Below are positions 48,935 through 59,479 of a stretch of 64,000 bases of DNA, piece after piece. The DNA lies in contig JAPJBO010000832.1 in assembly GCA_030068145.1 (NCBI GenBank), positions 1-64,000 on the forward strand, given 5' to 3'. The notes under the pieces are model-generated. The model had not been told where the DNA came from. It ran no database searches and saw only the letters and a program-made list of their open reading frames with translations. This stretch comes from Diplonema papillatum. Its lineage: Eukaryota; Euglenozoa; Diplonemea; Diplonemida; Diplonemidae. A program made the position numbers and the translations under genes. Every line of letters begins with the position of its first letter. Position 1 is the stretch's first letter.

Positions 48935-51409
48935 ATGCCCCAGTGCACGTATATCATTCGTGGCAAGAAGCAGTGCGCGCGCGACGCTGTGGATGGGTCG
49001 GTGACGTGCCGCGTGCATGACCCCGTGGAGATCGAGCGCCAGTGCGAGATGCGGGAAAAGAGGCGGAGGATCGATCCGCCGGCCGGCCAGGAAGTGCACC
49101 AGAAGCCCGAGGCAGCAGACTTCGTCCAGCGGCTTCTGGCGGCGGAGCCGATGCTAGCCCCCGTGGAGACCCGCATCCGGTCCCTCGCGCAAGCCGGGCG
49201 GATATTCGAGAGCCTTTGCGACAAGACCGGCAAAGCGCTGTGGCAGCAAGCAAAGCGAGCGTGGCACCAACCGCAGGTCGAGTCGCTGTCCGCAATCGCC
49301 CTCGACTGCCTCGAGCACCACCGCTCCGTCGTCGCGGTGGAGCTGGGAGCTGGGAAAGGGCTACTGGGGACGGTCGTGTCCCAGTTGGCAGACGTCGACG
49401 TCATTTTTGTTGAAAAACGGCACGTTGCCACTGGGGCACAAGGCGATACCACCAGCTCATCGAGCGTGCACGACGAGACAGCAGTCGAAATCGGGGACAG
49501 TGGGTTGCGGACATCGCGTCGGATGAAGCGCGTTGAAGCAGATCTGCAGGAGGTAAACCTGGCCGACGTTACGGAAGACAGCCCGTGCTTTGCCATTGCG
49601 AAGCACTTCTGCGGGAATGCCACGGATCTGGCCTTGCGAAAGATCGAGGAGGTCATCCGGGCGCCCTTGGGACCAGGGCTGCATGGCGCTATGATAGCGC
49701 CGTGCTGCCACCCGAAGATGTGCTGGGACTCGTACACGGGGCGCGACCACCTGTCGCGCTGCGGATTCAAGAAGGCCGACTTTCCGGCGCTGCTGCACCT
49801 GATCGAGGCCAGCCGCGAGCGGACGGCGACAGCGCGCTCCGTATCTTGTCGGAAGGTCCTGTCCTTCACCACTGCTGAGCCCGATGCCACCTGCAGCATG
49901 CTAACCACAACGGCAGGCATCCACCGACTGGGTAGGCTTGCTCGACGTGTTATCGAAGAAGGCCGACTGCTGTTTCTACGCCAGGCCTGCGACGCCGCGG
50001 ATGTAAGCATCCGTGTCATTGAGTACGTGCCTCACTCTGTCACCCCTGACAACCTGGTGCTGTTATTGGAGACGGCGAGCAGCAAATCCGGTCCGCCCGG
50101 AGCAGGTCTTTCATGCAGTGACCCTCTTGGTTCTTCGACACACTGCCCGGCATCGAAGAGTGGTGCCGATCAAAACACGAACGGGGGAAGCTCGACCAGC
50201 AGACTCCCATCGCCGGTCAGCCGGTTGCCCGCGATTCCGTACTCATCGACCGGAGTGGCTCTGCATCTTTGTTCGTCGGCGCTGAGCGATCTTCCGGTGA
50301 GATGCGTGGAGTACTTGCTCGAGAAGCGAGACAGGGGCGAGTTCGACGGCATTTCGGCCGTGTGGGCAGCGGACATTCGTGCGTCCGGCCGTGTTCTGGC
50401 CGACGGGGCGTCGGCTGACGTGGTGATGGTGCATGTTGAGGGTTCGAGGCTCGACGCCGTGCTGAAGCAGCTGTCCTCCGATCGACTGCTGACGCGAGTG
50501 GTCGACAAGGCGTTCCCTTTTCAGTTCTGCAGCTCCTCACTCGAGGAAGTCCTCTTGCACGACAGCCAGCTCGTGTCGAGGATGGCTGAGGACGACAGCA
50601 GTGCTCGCCTATCGCGGATTTACGCGTGCCCGAAAGCGCTTGAGCAACGTGCCGTGGAAGTTGTCGTACAAAAAGCGCGGGAAGCCGAAGAAGACACGGC
50701 CATGCTCCACGCGACCAACTTCACCAGTGTGGTCAGCATCTTCGAATGGGCCTTGTCGTACGACGACCCCATTCAGTACCTCTGGTCGCAAATGCCGATT
50801 GCGACCTGGGATCCCAGGCGATGGCCTACCCTCGGAGCGCGGGCCCCGGCCGACCAGGGAGTTGACAGGTTGTTCGAGTTGGGAGTGCGGAAGGGAGTCG
50901 AGTTCGCGCGGAAAAAGGTTGCCATCGTGCTGCCGAGCGGGCAGCAAGGCAACCGGCACGCTGCCGTCATCGAACTGCTGCGAAAGGACTGCGAAGATGT
51001 GGCCGTTTTCAGGGCGACCGTCGGGAGAGATGGGGTCGTCTGGGACAGCGCATCCGAATCGCCGCTGCAGCAATCCGCCGGCGTCGACCTGTTGTTGGTG
51101 ATGGCCGACTGCACGAGAGACGACACGCTGCTGGTCCTCCGATCATGCGCGGCACGGTTCGGTGCCGGCGTCGCGTTCGTCTGCCCACTGAAGCTGTGCC
51201 CGCCGGCCAAAAAAAGCAACCCTTCGGCGCTGAAGGCTGCCCACGCCGCCGTTGCTTCCGCTCTTTCGGACACTGCGGACGACGTCTCCATCCACCACCT
51301 GCTGGCCGACAAAGAGAACGAACGCACGCTGACGGGGAGGCTTTGCCCAAGTCGTAGCGCAAAAGTAGACGCCGCTGCATCCTCAGCCGCTGTGCGCGAG
51401 ACGTGCTAG
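48935..51409 (+). CDS. TRM13: tRNA 2'-O-methyltransferase TRM13-like, with long C-terminal extension
   Basis: 824 residues in a single exon. The N-terminus has the TRM13 CCCH-type zinc finger (CTYIIRGKKQCARDAVDG then SVTCRVHD, residues 4-29). The methyltransferase domain follows: AdoMet-binding VELGAGKGLLG (about 134-144), AKHFCGNATDLALR (222-235, matching AKHLCGxATDLxLR of the family) and IAPCCHPKMCWDSYTG (254-269). Trm13 methylates the ribose at position 4 of certain tRNAs. Beyond about residue 400, where the family usually ends, are some 420 extra residues containing an alpha/beta-like region (VEYLLEKRDRGEFDG, GVEFARKKVAIVLPSG, GVDLLLVMADC) that I cannot assign. No intron is needed to explain the frame. 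The start fits the zinc finger with no in-frame upstream alternative seen. Confidence 0.85.
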   Translation: MPQCTYIIRGKKQCARDAVDGSVTCRVHDPVEIERQCEMREKRRRIDPPAGQEVHQKPEAADFVQRLLAAEPMLAPVETRIRSLAQAGRIFESLCDKTGKALWQQAKRAWHQPQVESLSAIALDCLEHHRSVVAVELGAGKGLLGTVVSQLADVDVIFVEKRHVATGAQGDTTSSSSVHDETAVEIGDSGLRTSRRMKRVEADLQEVNLADVTEDSPCFAIAKHFCGNATDLALRKIEEVIRAPLGPGLHGAMIAPCCHPKMCWDSYTGRDHLSRCGFKKADFPALLHLIEASRERTATARSVSCRKVLSFTTAEPDATCSMLTTTAGIHRLGRLARRVIEEGRLLFLRQACDAADVSIRVIEYVPHSVTPDNLVLLLETASSKSGPPGAGLSCSDPLGSSTHCPASKSGADQNTNGGSSTSRLPSPVSRLPAIPYSSTGVALHLCSSALSDLPVRCVEYLLEKRDRGEFDGISAVWAADIRASGRVLADGASADVVMVHVEGSRLDAVLKQLSSDRLLTRVVDKAFPFQFCSSSLEEVLLHDSQLVSRMAEDDSSARLSRIYACPKALEQRAVEVVVQKAREAEEDTAMLHATNFTSVVSIFEWALSYDDPIQYLWSQMPIATWDPRRWPTLGARAPADQGVDRLFELGVRKGVEFARKKVAIVLPSGQQGNRHAAVIELLRKDCEDVAVFRATVGRDGVVWDSASESPLQQSAGVDLLLVMADCTRDDTLLVLRSCAARFGAGVAFVCPLKLCPPAKKSNPSALKAAHAAVASALSDTADDVSIHHLLADKENERTLTGRLCPSRSAKVDAAASSAAVRETC

Positions 51410-51565
51410 TAACCTTTTGGAAGTCTCCATCCGAGGACTGGGTCGTCGCTTTGTGCCAGGTTCTGCGAGTATTAAGAGTAGGACGGCTTTATGGTTCCTC
51501 AGCTGTCACTGTAGGACTTACCGTGCAAATCCAGATCTATTTCTTGCGCGACCGTGGCAAGCTCT
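51410..51565. other. Intergenic downstream of TRM13
   Basis: Short gap; nothing supported. Confidence 0.4.
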
Positions 51566-51772
51566 CCGTAAACTTCAATAGGAGGGATCGAGTGCATGCC
51601 GACGTCGTTCTACTTGAACCTCCCGGGGGGGTTTTCTTATTGACGATCGTTGCAGTGAAAGGCCAGCTTGGTGCTCTTGCGAACGAGCGTACTCATCAAC
51701 GTGCAGCCGAATCCAAATGAAAAGTCAGGCGAAACCACTAGAAAACGACATCTTCTCAAATCCGCAGTCGGC
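51566..51772. repeat. ~205-bp dispersed repeat, left copy
   Basis: From CGTAAACTTCAATAGGAGGG to CCGCAGTCGGCC. An inverted copy with a few percent difference is at 54822-55034, inside an intron of the next gene. Contains CCTCCCGGGGGGGTTTTC. No terminal inverted repeats seen within a copy. Confidence 0.85.
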
Positions 51773-52589
51773 CGTCTTGCTCTTTCCCACCGATAGACGC
51801 CACTTTCCGACATCAAGAATGCAGCCCTAGCAGACACACAGTCGTTTACATCTTGTGCGTCTCTTTTCTTTCATATTTCGGGCCTGCACCGATGTTTACT
51901 AATGGTCCTAATAGGTTTCTGTCGTGCACGCCTTCCTAAGTATGCTGCATGTGTAAGTGTGTTTAAGTTCAGGGCTTTAACTGGGTAACGTACGCTGAGT
52001 CGAAGTATAGCAAAAATGTCACTTTCACTTGTCGGCTTTTTTTAAGCCCTGTGACTCCCCGAAGGGTGGGTGAAGCGGGATCCTTCGGGGAACGGATGGA
52101 ACGTGGGAGGTTGTCAGCTTCTCCATCCGGCACTCGGCTCAAGACTTCTGTTTTCATCTTGCGGTGTCAGCTGTACAGGGGTTTTGGTGGCGGTTGGCCA
52201 AAAGCGAGGGGTCGGCGGGGCGTCCGAAGGCGGGGTCTCCGACGTGGGCGACCGGAACCGGCGGGAGATCAGCGGTTTGATCGCACCGAGGGACTTGTGC
52301 GGCGAGAGCGAGGCTGTCTGCGATGCGTCGGACGCGTGGAGGCGGTGTTCTTCAACCCCTGGTGCAAGCACCCGTCGTGGTCACGTCGCTCGCAAGCATT
52401 CTGCAAGGCAGACGACTGCTACCCCTGTGTATGAGTGTGTGTCAACCGCCGGACAAAATATGGTCAGCAAACACACAGAGCGAAACGAAGGACTGCTGCT
52501 AAGAAGAGGGAGGGAGGAACCAAGGAACAGAACACGGAACAAAAACCTGACACCTCCAACACAGATACCAAAGAGAAAGGAGAAACAAA
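51773..52589. other. Intergenic with a GC-rich hairpin
   Basis: A stem CCCCGAAGG...CCTTCGGGG lies at about 52057-52092. The open frames around 52051-52717 overlap each other and have no family features. Confidence 0.45.
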
Positions 52590-55500
52590 ATGGGTTGCGG
52601 CGGCTCAGTCATGGCTGCGGATGGAAGCATTGCCCCTGGCAAGGGAGAGGTCAATATTGCAGTCACGGAGGATATTGCTGCCCTCTGGTACTGGGGTGGA
52701 GAAGGCAAGAAGTATGACTTCTGTTTTGCTCAGCCAAACGACACCACACGACTGACACCCAGCAGCAGATAAATGTGCACACCACAAACAGACTGCTCGA
52801 AGCGTTTGAGAACCTATGTCAAGCACAAAGATAATTGTGCGAACTTGCAACATACATGTATGTTGCAGGTATCTAGTTTTAAGAGCGCATATTTAGCCGA
52901 TGCTGAAGCTGACGATTGGACTCCACGAAGACACAGGTGGCTCGGGAGACTTTGTAACTGCGGAGTCTGCGGGTTTTTAACGTCGAAACAATCCACGAAT
53001 AACGCTAAAAAAAAAACGCAGGGTGCACGTCCAGAAGAAGACCATCCCCAGTGATCCGAAGAAGCTGAAAGACGCCAAGTGGGAGACGCAGACCACCGGC
53101 GCACCCGGGATTTTGATCACCCGGACACCCCCTGGCATTGCGCAGCAGAGGTATGAAGTGGAGATGGAAGCTGGTGGCGTGCACCTGAATTTCCCCAGCG
53201 CGCAGCCGCTTGACCTGTGCAAAAAGGTGCACATCGCGCATGCGAAGGACGAGAAGAAGTACCCCGATCTGATGGTGAAGGCCGCTTCGAAGAAGAAGGA
53301 GGACCATGCGTACAAAACGACCCCGGACAAGGCGAAGACGGACTGCGACGCTTTAGCGAACTGCGTCAACCCGGGACAGATGCACGACGACATGCTCGTT
53401 CTGAAAGACACGCTGTCGGCCCTGGAAGAAATGCTTCCCGGGAACAACTTCATCGTCGCCGGCTCTGCGAAACACGCGTACGGAACCTGGCTCGAGAGCG
53501 CCGAAGTGGCTCCGAAGCTGTCGACAAGGGATCAAATCGAAAAAGTCAAAGACGAGCAGCTGCAGAAGCCGGAGAACCTGCTCAAGGTTCTCGAGCCGAA
53601 GGAAAAAGTCACCAACCAGGCCGTGGGCGCAATCATCATGGGCCTCTGCAAGGCGCTGGCTATGGAGCAGAAGGAGCTCGTCCCAGACCTTGACGCAATG
53701 CTTGCTCGCCTAAACGGGAAGAAGCCCGCATCAGACGCTTCGTTCGACAAACTGGCCGCCTACCAGAAGAAGATGGAAGGCGTTACACCGCCGAAACCGG
53801 AGGAAGTCGAAAAGATCCGGCAGGAAACCGTGAAACAGCAGCTCGAGGAAGACCAGAAGGTCGAAGCAGAGAAGAAAGAAGCCGACAAAAACAAGGCCGC
53901 GCTGGAAGTCGCCGCAACGGAGAAGCTGAATGGAATGGTTGAGTACGCCAAGCAAGCGTGCTCTCCCGCAGCCGAAGCCGCGTTGAAGAAGGGGACTAGA
54001 GTGCTGGCCCGATGGAAGGGCTACGGATACTACGAGGGGGTTCTGACTTCCGATGTGAAGACTGGTGTCATCTCGGAAAAAGATGGGAAGAAAGAAGAAG
54101 GAGAACACTGCGAAGTGAAGTTCGACGACGGCGAATCGTGCCGAGTGCCCGTCGCGCACATTTCATTGGAGGTCAAGGACCCCATCAAGGAGGAAGACTG
54201 CGAACAAGGTGCTATTGTTCGCGCCAACTTCTTCGATTCTGGCTACTGGCACGACGGCCGCGTATTGGCGAAGAACAAGGATGGCACGTACGTCGTCAAC
54301 TACGACTTGGCGTTCACCGACAAGAACGTCAAACTCAGCAACATCCGCCCGTGCCACGACCTCGACCGCATCTGCTCGACGCCACTTTTCACAAAACAAA
54401 GCTTTTTCAACGTCGTGTTCACATGGATCCAAGCGGAACATGATCTCTCCGTCGAACTGCGGATATGGCGCGAGTTCGACGACGCGAACGTTCAGGTACT
54501 CCTTCTTTTCCAGTCAATGACTTGTCCAACGCTTGTGACAGTGTGCCGTGTGTAGCCAGCACGCCTACTAAAGCGTGCGATGCACTCAAGAAGATGACAC
54601 CCCTGCTTACCGACGCAGAGAGCAGATGGATGGGTGGGGTGGAACGAGGAGTGTTTCAGCGGGGTGGATCCCAGATTCTTGCAGCTCGTTGTCAGGCTAA
54701 AAGTGTCGATGTCTTGGAATCAGGTTCTCGCGCGACCAGGGAATATCCTGGCTGGTGCTAGAACTCCGATAGTGCCGGAAATGTACCAGCTCTCGACGAC
54801 GAACACGGGTGAACAATGCCTCTGAGGCAGGCCGACTGCGGAAATGAGAAGATGTTGTTTTTTAGTGGTTTCGCCTGACTTTTCATTTGGATTCGGCTGC
54901 ACGTTGATGAGTACGCTCGTTCGCAAGAGCACCAAGCTGGCCGTTCACTGCAACGATCGTCAATAAGAAAACCCCCCGGGAGGTTCAAGTAGAACGACGT
55001 CGGCATGCACTCGATCCCTCCTATTGGAGTTTACGTTTTGATGAGCACCGGCAAAAGCGAACACAGCACGACCAGGAATAAGTGGGAACATTTCCGGAGT
55101 TGGAGCTTGATAAACGAAGTAACGGACGATCAGCACCAACTGGCCAAAGGTGGTCAAAACATAATAATAAGACATCAGGAGATGTGGGCGAAGACGAGAA
55201 TTGCCACTTCACACAGCAACACAAGCTCCACGCTTTCGAAAACAAGAAGATCACCACTGACGGGTCGAACGGCGGCAAAGTCCACGGCGGTTACAAGGTC
55301 GAAGTCCCGCTCTGGAAAGGGCGCACGTACTGCTACAACTTCAAGGTACTTTGATTGTCTCCTCTCTTTGTTCTCGTTTTTTTTGTAGTACAAACAATGC
55401 CCTTCAACTACTAAAAAGCGCAGGCTAAAAAGACGTAGGCAGCGTGTTTCGAGGGTTGATCAGAATTCCTTACCCGAAATGCCAGGGTATATCCAAGTGG

Positions 55501-56118
55501 GAACCGATCAACCGGCACGCACAACGAAAACGAAGCGCCTGTCTTTTTTGATGTGTAAAAAGACGCGCGAAGGTCATAGTAGCCGACTCATGCCATACTG
55601 TGGCTTCTCTCTCCATCACATTACCCCTCACACTCTTGCTCGCATTGAAAGTTGGCAAACACACGAAGACCTTGGCAGTTGGTTCGTTTCATAGCGGTAT
55701 TCTCTTCCGCAGTGGTACTTAGACCAGAGCCAGTGGAAGCACAAAGCGCACGACAAGTACAAACAAACTTGTTGTGCTTCCCTACAATGCGCCGATGAGG
55801 ACAAAAGGGCGAAGCCAGCGTGGTTAGATGGTTGAACAGAACTTCTCACCCGCCCACTGTGCTCTCCGGCTCGCAGCCGCCTGACAAACCAGACTTCGTC
55901 CGGTCTGCAGACACTCAGATGGTGCGTCTGAGGCGTAAAAGACCGATACGCGGTAGAGAGCAGTGCGGTGTTGAGCAGATGTCCCATCCTAAGCACCTGA
56001 GCATCTGACCAATCAAACACACACACTGCAGATCGGCGACAAATACTATGGCGGCTTCGGACAAGAGCTAACAAGCGAGAAGGGGTTCAAGCGGTTCGTG
56101 TTGGAGGTTGGTGCGTAG
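52590..56118 (+). CDS. Probable N-myristoylated protein with Tudor-like segments, multi-exon
   Basis: Proposed exons: 52590-52687, 53022-54495, 55217-55345, 55713-about 55756 and 56032-56118. The N-terminus MGCGGSVMAADG has the Gly2/Cys3 pattern for myristoylation and palmitoylation, so membrane attachment is likely. The large exon has helical Lys/Glu-rich regions and two Tudor/Agenet-like beta segments (RVLARWKGYGYYEGVL...VKFDDGESCRV, then ANFFDSGYWHDGRVL...YVVNYD). Later exons add QHKLHAFENKKITTDG, YKVEVPLWKGRTYCYNF, WYLDQSQWKHKAHDK and IGDKYYGGFGQELTSEKGF, ending FVLEVGA. The first join (after CTCTG) and the fourth exon's 3' border are uncertain; the phase of the last join does not work with a canonical site. 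Not a family I recognise. The third intron (54496-55216) contains a dispersed repeat. Confidence 0.55.
54822..55034. repeat. ~205-bp dispersed repeat, inverted copy in an intron
   Basis: Reverse complement of 51566-51772, from GGCCGACTGCGG to CTATTGGAGTTTACG. Since it lies in intron sequence its insertion would not affect the protein. Confidence 0.85.
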
Positions 56119-58309
56119 CCCCCGCGACCCGCCTCGACAGCTACCAGCCTTCGAAAAGAAGGCGTCGCTTCCCCTCAGTCAATCATACTCGGGTTTGCCC
56201 GTCACTTGCGTCACGTCGCGGAGGCTTCTAATCGCGAAGGAACGTGATTCTCCCTTCGCCCGCTGGCTCTGCGAACCTTCTTCCCACCCCCCGGTCCATC
56301 CGGCCTCGCACCGCCCAACCTGGCGCATTTCCCATTTCTCCCCTTTTGACCCCGTTTTCCCTCCCCGTGCTGTATATAGCAACTGTTCGCTTCTGTATTG
56401 TGGCCGGCTGGGGGGATTGGAGCCACGCAAGCCAACCTTGTGCCCAGTAATTTGGGATGTTGCGCGCCCCCACCACACGACCCCCCCTCCCTTGATGCGT
56501 GTGCGCGCCCGTAGAAGGCCTCACTCACGAAAGCCGCTCAGAGCCGCACATGCGTTTTTTTTTGGGGCAGCAGTTTTTCAGCATTGCGTGAGCCGGTCCG
56601 TCCCTATCTCTTGAAACCGCATCGAAGTGCCCGCTGTTTATCACAGTGAATCACGGTCCACCACGGTCTATCAGGTCCATCCCTGGTCCCTCGAGTAGCC
56701 CGGTGCTGTATTCTTCGGTCCATCACGGTCTATCAAGAGGGGATGGACCGGCTCAATTGCACTTCGCTGGACGATACGTGGTTCGCGTGCCGCAGTGGAG
56801 AGTAGCCGTGGGTTGCCCACCCACCGCTGGTGAGTCACGTCACATCCGTGGGTGCATGCTACTGGCGAAGAGGGCAGCACGCTAAACCAGGCATCCGACA
56901 CCACGCACTATCTCCCTCCCGATTCCCGCACGAAAGGCGCATGCACACAGAAAGCTGCCTCGCTTCCGCGAGGCACGTTTCTGCTCCTTCCGTTTTATTT
57001 CTGACAGTGGGCAATAATCTACCACTGAGCCGGTCTACCCCTTCGAATTGCCTGCTGCTGACCACCACAGTCTATCAGAGTGCCAAATGCAGGCCATCGC
57101 TACAGATATTCTGCATTCTAGCCTCAACTAACCTCAGCTATCACAGTCTACCACAGCCACTGATCAGCAGCGGGTGGGCCGGCTCAGCCGCGGGGAATAG
57201 CTGCCGACCTGCCTCGTGAACACAGTTCGTGAACGAGAATAGCGGACAGTTGCTGATTTCTTGGGGGTTTACTCCAGCACAAACACAGCTGGGGGGGTGC
57301 CATTGGAACCGTTGGATGACACGATGAAGAAGGCCGTGTGTACACCTCTTTTGATACCCATCGGAAAGAGCCACGACTCAACTACTTCTCCTCGCAGCTC
57401 GAAAGTTCTTTGTGAGTTGCTGCTCCTCGGGAAAACGAGGACGAGCCGAGTCCGGTCACGAACGATATGCCCCCCCCAGCAATGGTTCTGACATATCCGC
57501 ATCCGCAGCTAACATCCACCCGCGCCCCACTAAACCCGGCCAACCCTTTCTCCCCCGTCCCCGATCCCAAAGTTCCCGAAGCAACGTGCACACGGGACCG
57601 GTGCGGCGTTGAGCACGCAACCATACCAAGCGTCCGTTCTTGCAACCCTCCGCCCGTCCCAAAGTTGCACAGTCCTAGTTCCACTGCCCATTACGTGCTC
57701 TTTTCCACCTCCCCGTCTTCTACCCCCCCGAGCGCACCCTTTCTCCACGGCGGGCCGACAGAGCTGCTAGACAGTGTTTGCCTCAAGAAAGAGCATCATT
57801 CCTTACCAAAGCTTGCGTCAGCGACCCGCAGACCATGCGGGCCCGTGTCTGGGAACATTTGGACTGAAGGCATTTCATTACTTATTTCAGAAGGCCGAGT
57901 GGACAGGGACCGCTCTTGATTACTTCTGAGTGAGTGCGTCCGCATCTGTCGACCGCGCTGCGTCTTTTTCTTGAGAAACCCCGCAAGGGTACTCCTTCAC
58001 TTCGCTCCCAAACCCGTCTCACCCCTTTTCCATCCTTTTCAAATCGCAAAAATAGCAACGGTCGGAAGTTTGAGTGCGACCTCGTCTCTTACACAGTTTC
58101 TTCATATTTTTTTCCCCCCCCCCCCCCCCCCCCCCCCCTTTTTTTTGCTCCTTGTCTCAACCCATTTATTGCACTTCTTTGCTTTCTATGTAATTTTCTG
58201 TCTACGGACCATCATCTTGGTTTTGCCTTAGCGTTTGCGACCGTTACACGGAGCTCTGCCGTCTCCAATGCACGAAAAGTGCGGTAAAGAAGGGAATATT
58301 ACACACCAT
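56119..58309. other. Intergenic, no supported gene
   Basis: Contains CACGGTCTATCA-type short repeats at 56645-56735 and 57065-57150, and a homopolymer of 25 C at 58114-58138 within T-rich sequence. Open frames here are short and overlap on both strands. Confidence 0.4.
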
Positions 58310-58505
58310 TCCTTCTTAAAACACGGAAGTCCAAAGCACGGAAATGTGGTAGTGCACAGCAATCTTCTATTTCCGTACGGAGGTCGAAAGCTCAGAAGTG
58401 CGGTAGTGCACAACAACCTCTATCCCCGTCTTGAAACACGGAAATCCGAAGCACGGAAGTGTGATAGTGCACTGCAATCTTCTATTCCCGTCTTGAAACA
58501 CTCGG
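58310..58505. repeat. ~60-bp tandem repeat, about 3 copies
   Basis: Units with AAACACGGAARTCCRAAGCAC, then GTGGTAGTGCACARCAATCT and TCTATTYCCGT. The three copies are 75-90 percent alike by eye. Confidence 0.75.
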
Positions 58506-58888
58506 GGCTTTGACTCACGAGTGATGGCTTCTTGGGATCGGAGGAGGAACGAGCAGCAGGTTGGTCGGAGGGCCCTTCAGCGGGTCGGCACGGAAGTATT
58601 AGCGGCTGCCTTAGCTGGCGTGTCTTTATCACCTGGGCCGACAGTGTCGAGGCTTTGCGGCAGGCGTAGTTCAGCGGTCTCTTGAAACTCGCACGGCAAC
58701 AACAATGCACACTCCCCCCTGTCAAGTCAAGTTGTTGGCAAAAAGTGAGCCTTCGGATCTCCGAAGAAATCCTACAGCTATTGCTGACTGAAGACATTGA
58801 CCAGGCGATCAGATCGTGGTGGGTAGAAGCGCATTGGGGGGGAAAGGGGGGAGGGAACGGGTAGTTCCTGCGGTCCGCTTGAAGGACG
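58506..58888. other. Intergenic
   Basis: Nothing supported; a GGGGGGGAAAGGGGGGAGGG purine tract lies just before the next gene. Confidence 0.4.
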
Positions 58889-59479
58889 ATGGAGTTCACG
58901 CAAGAGCCGGCGACCCTGCCTGCAGAGGCTCGCGCCGCGGCCCAAGCTGCCGGCGAGGTGGATTTCCGGCACGGGAAGGTAGGTGCCGCGTTGCACAACG
59001 CGGAGCCTCTTTTGCACATCGACGTCCACTACCTTCTGAACAAGCGAAAGGAGCAACAACGTACGTGGTGCACTGACCTGCAGAGACTCGGTGTCCAGCG
59101 AGGGCAGTCCGAATCGTACACGCACTGGGAACAGCACCAGTGCCCCATTGTGCAGCAGTGTTGGACGTACACGAGTGTTGGTGAGTTCGGTGTTGGACAA
59201 GGTTCGGGCGAGGTGAACATGCCCAGACAGTTGGACAAGTGGCATCGGCTGGTCAAAACCTTGAAGTCACAAGAGCTGAATCTGAAAGAAGCGTGGCAGA
59301 CCGAGGACCGCACCGTCGACTTCCTCACGGATGTCGAGACCATTTGCGTGTGCAACCTTTTGCCCGGCGACAGTGCGGAAGCGAAGACGATCATTCCGTC
59401 GCTAGCGCGCTTCGAAGACAACGACCTTGACATGTGGTGCGGCCACGTCATCGCTGTCGACAGCGCTCCAAATGAGTAG
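58889..59479 (+). CDS. Hypothetical protein, 196 residues
   Basis: An open frame from MEFTQEPATLPAEARAAAQA to VDSAPNE. Composition is protein-like: an Ala/Glu-rich helix at the start, then a mixed region with several Trp and Cys (RTWCTDLQ, HQCPIVQQCWTYTS), KWHRLVKTLKSQELNLKEAW, and an acidic C-terminus (FEDNDLDMWCGHVI). Donor-like AAG|GTAGGT at about 58979 and other GT/AG pairs mean introns are possible, in which case part of the middle would not be coding. No family recognised. Confidence 0.5.
   Translation: MEFTQEPATLPAEARAAAQAAGEVDFRHGKVGAALHNAEPLLHIDVHYLLNKRKEQQRTWCTDLQRLGVQRGQSESYTHWEQHQCPIVQQCWTYTSVGEFGVGQGSGEVNMPRQLDKWHRLVKTLKSQELNLKEAWQTEDRTVDFLTDVETICVCNLLPGDSAEAKTIIPSLARFEDNDLDMWCGHVIAVDSAPNE

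Noticed and set aside
48745-50019. 424-codon minus-strand ORF opposite TRM13
   Set aside because: A shadow of the high-GC TRM13 gene; the plus strand has recognisable family motifs and the minus frame has none.
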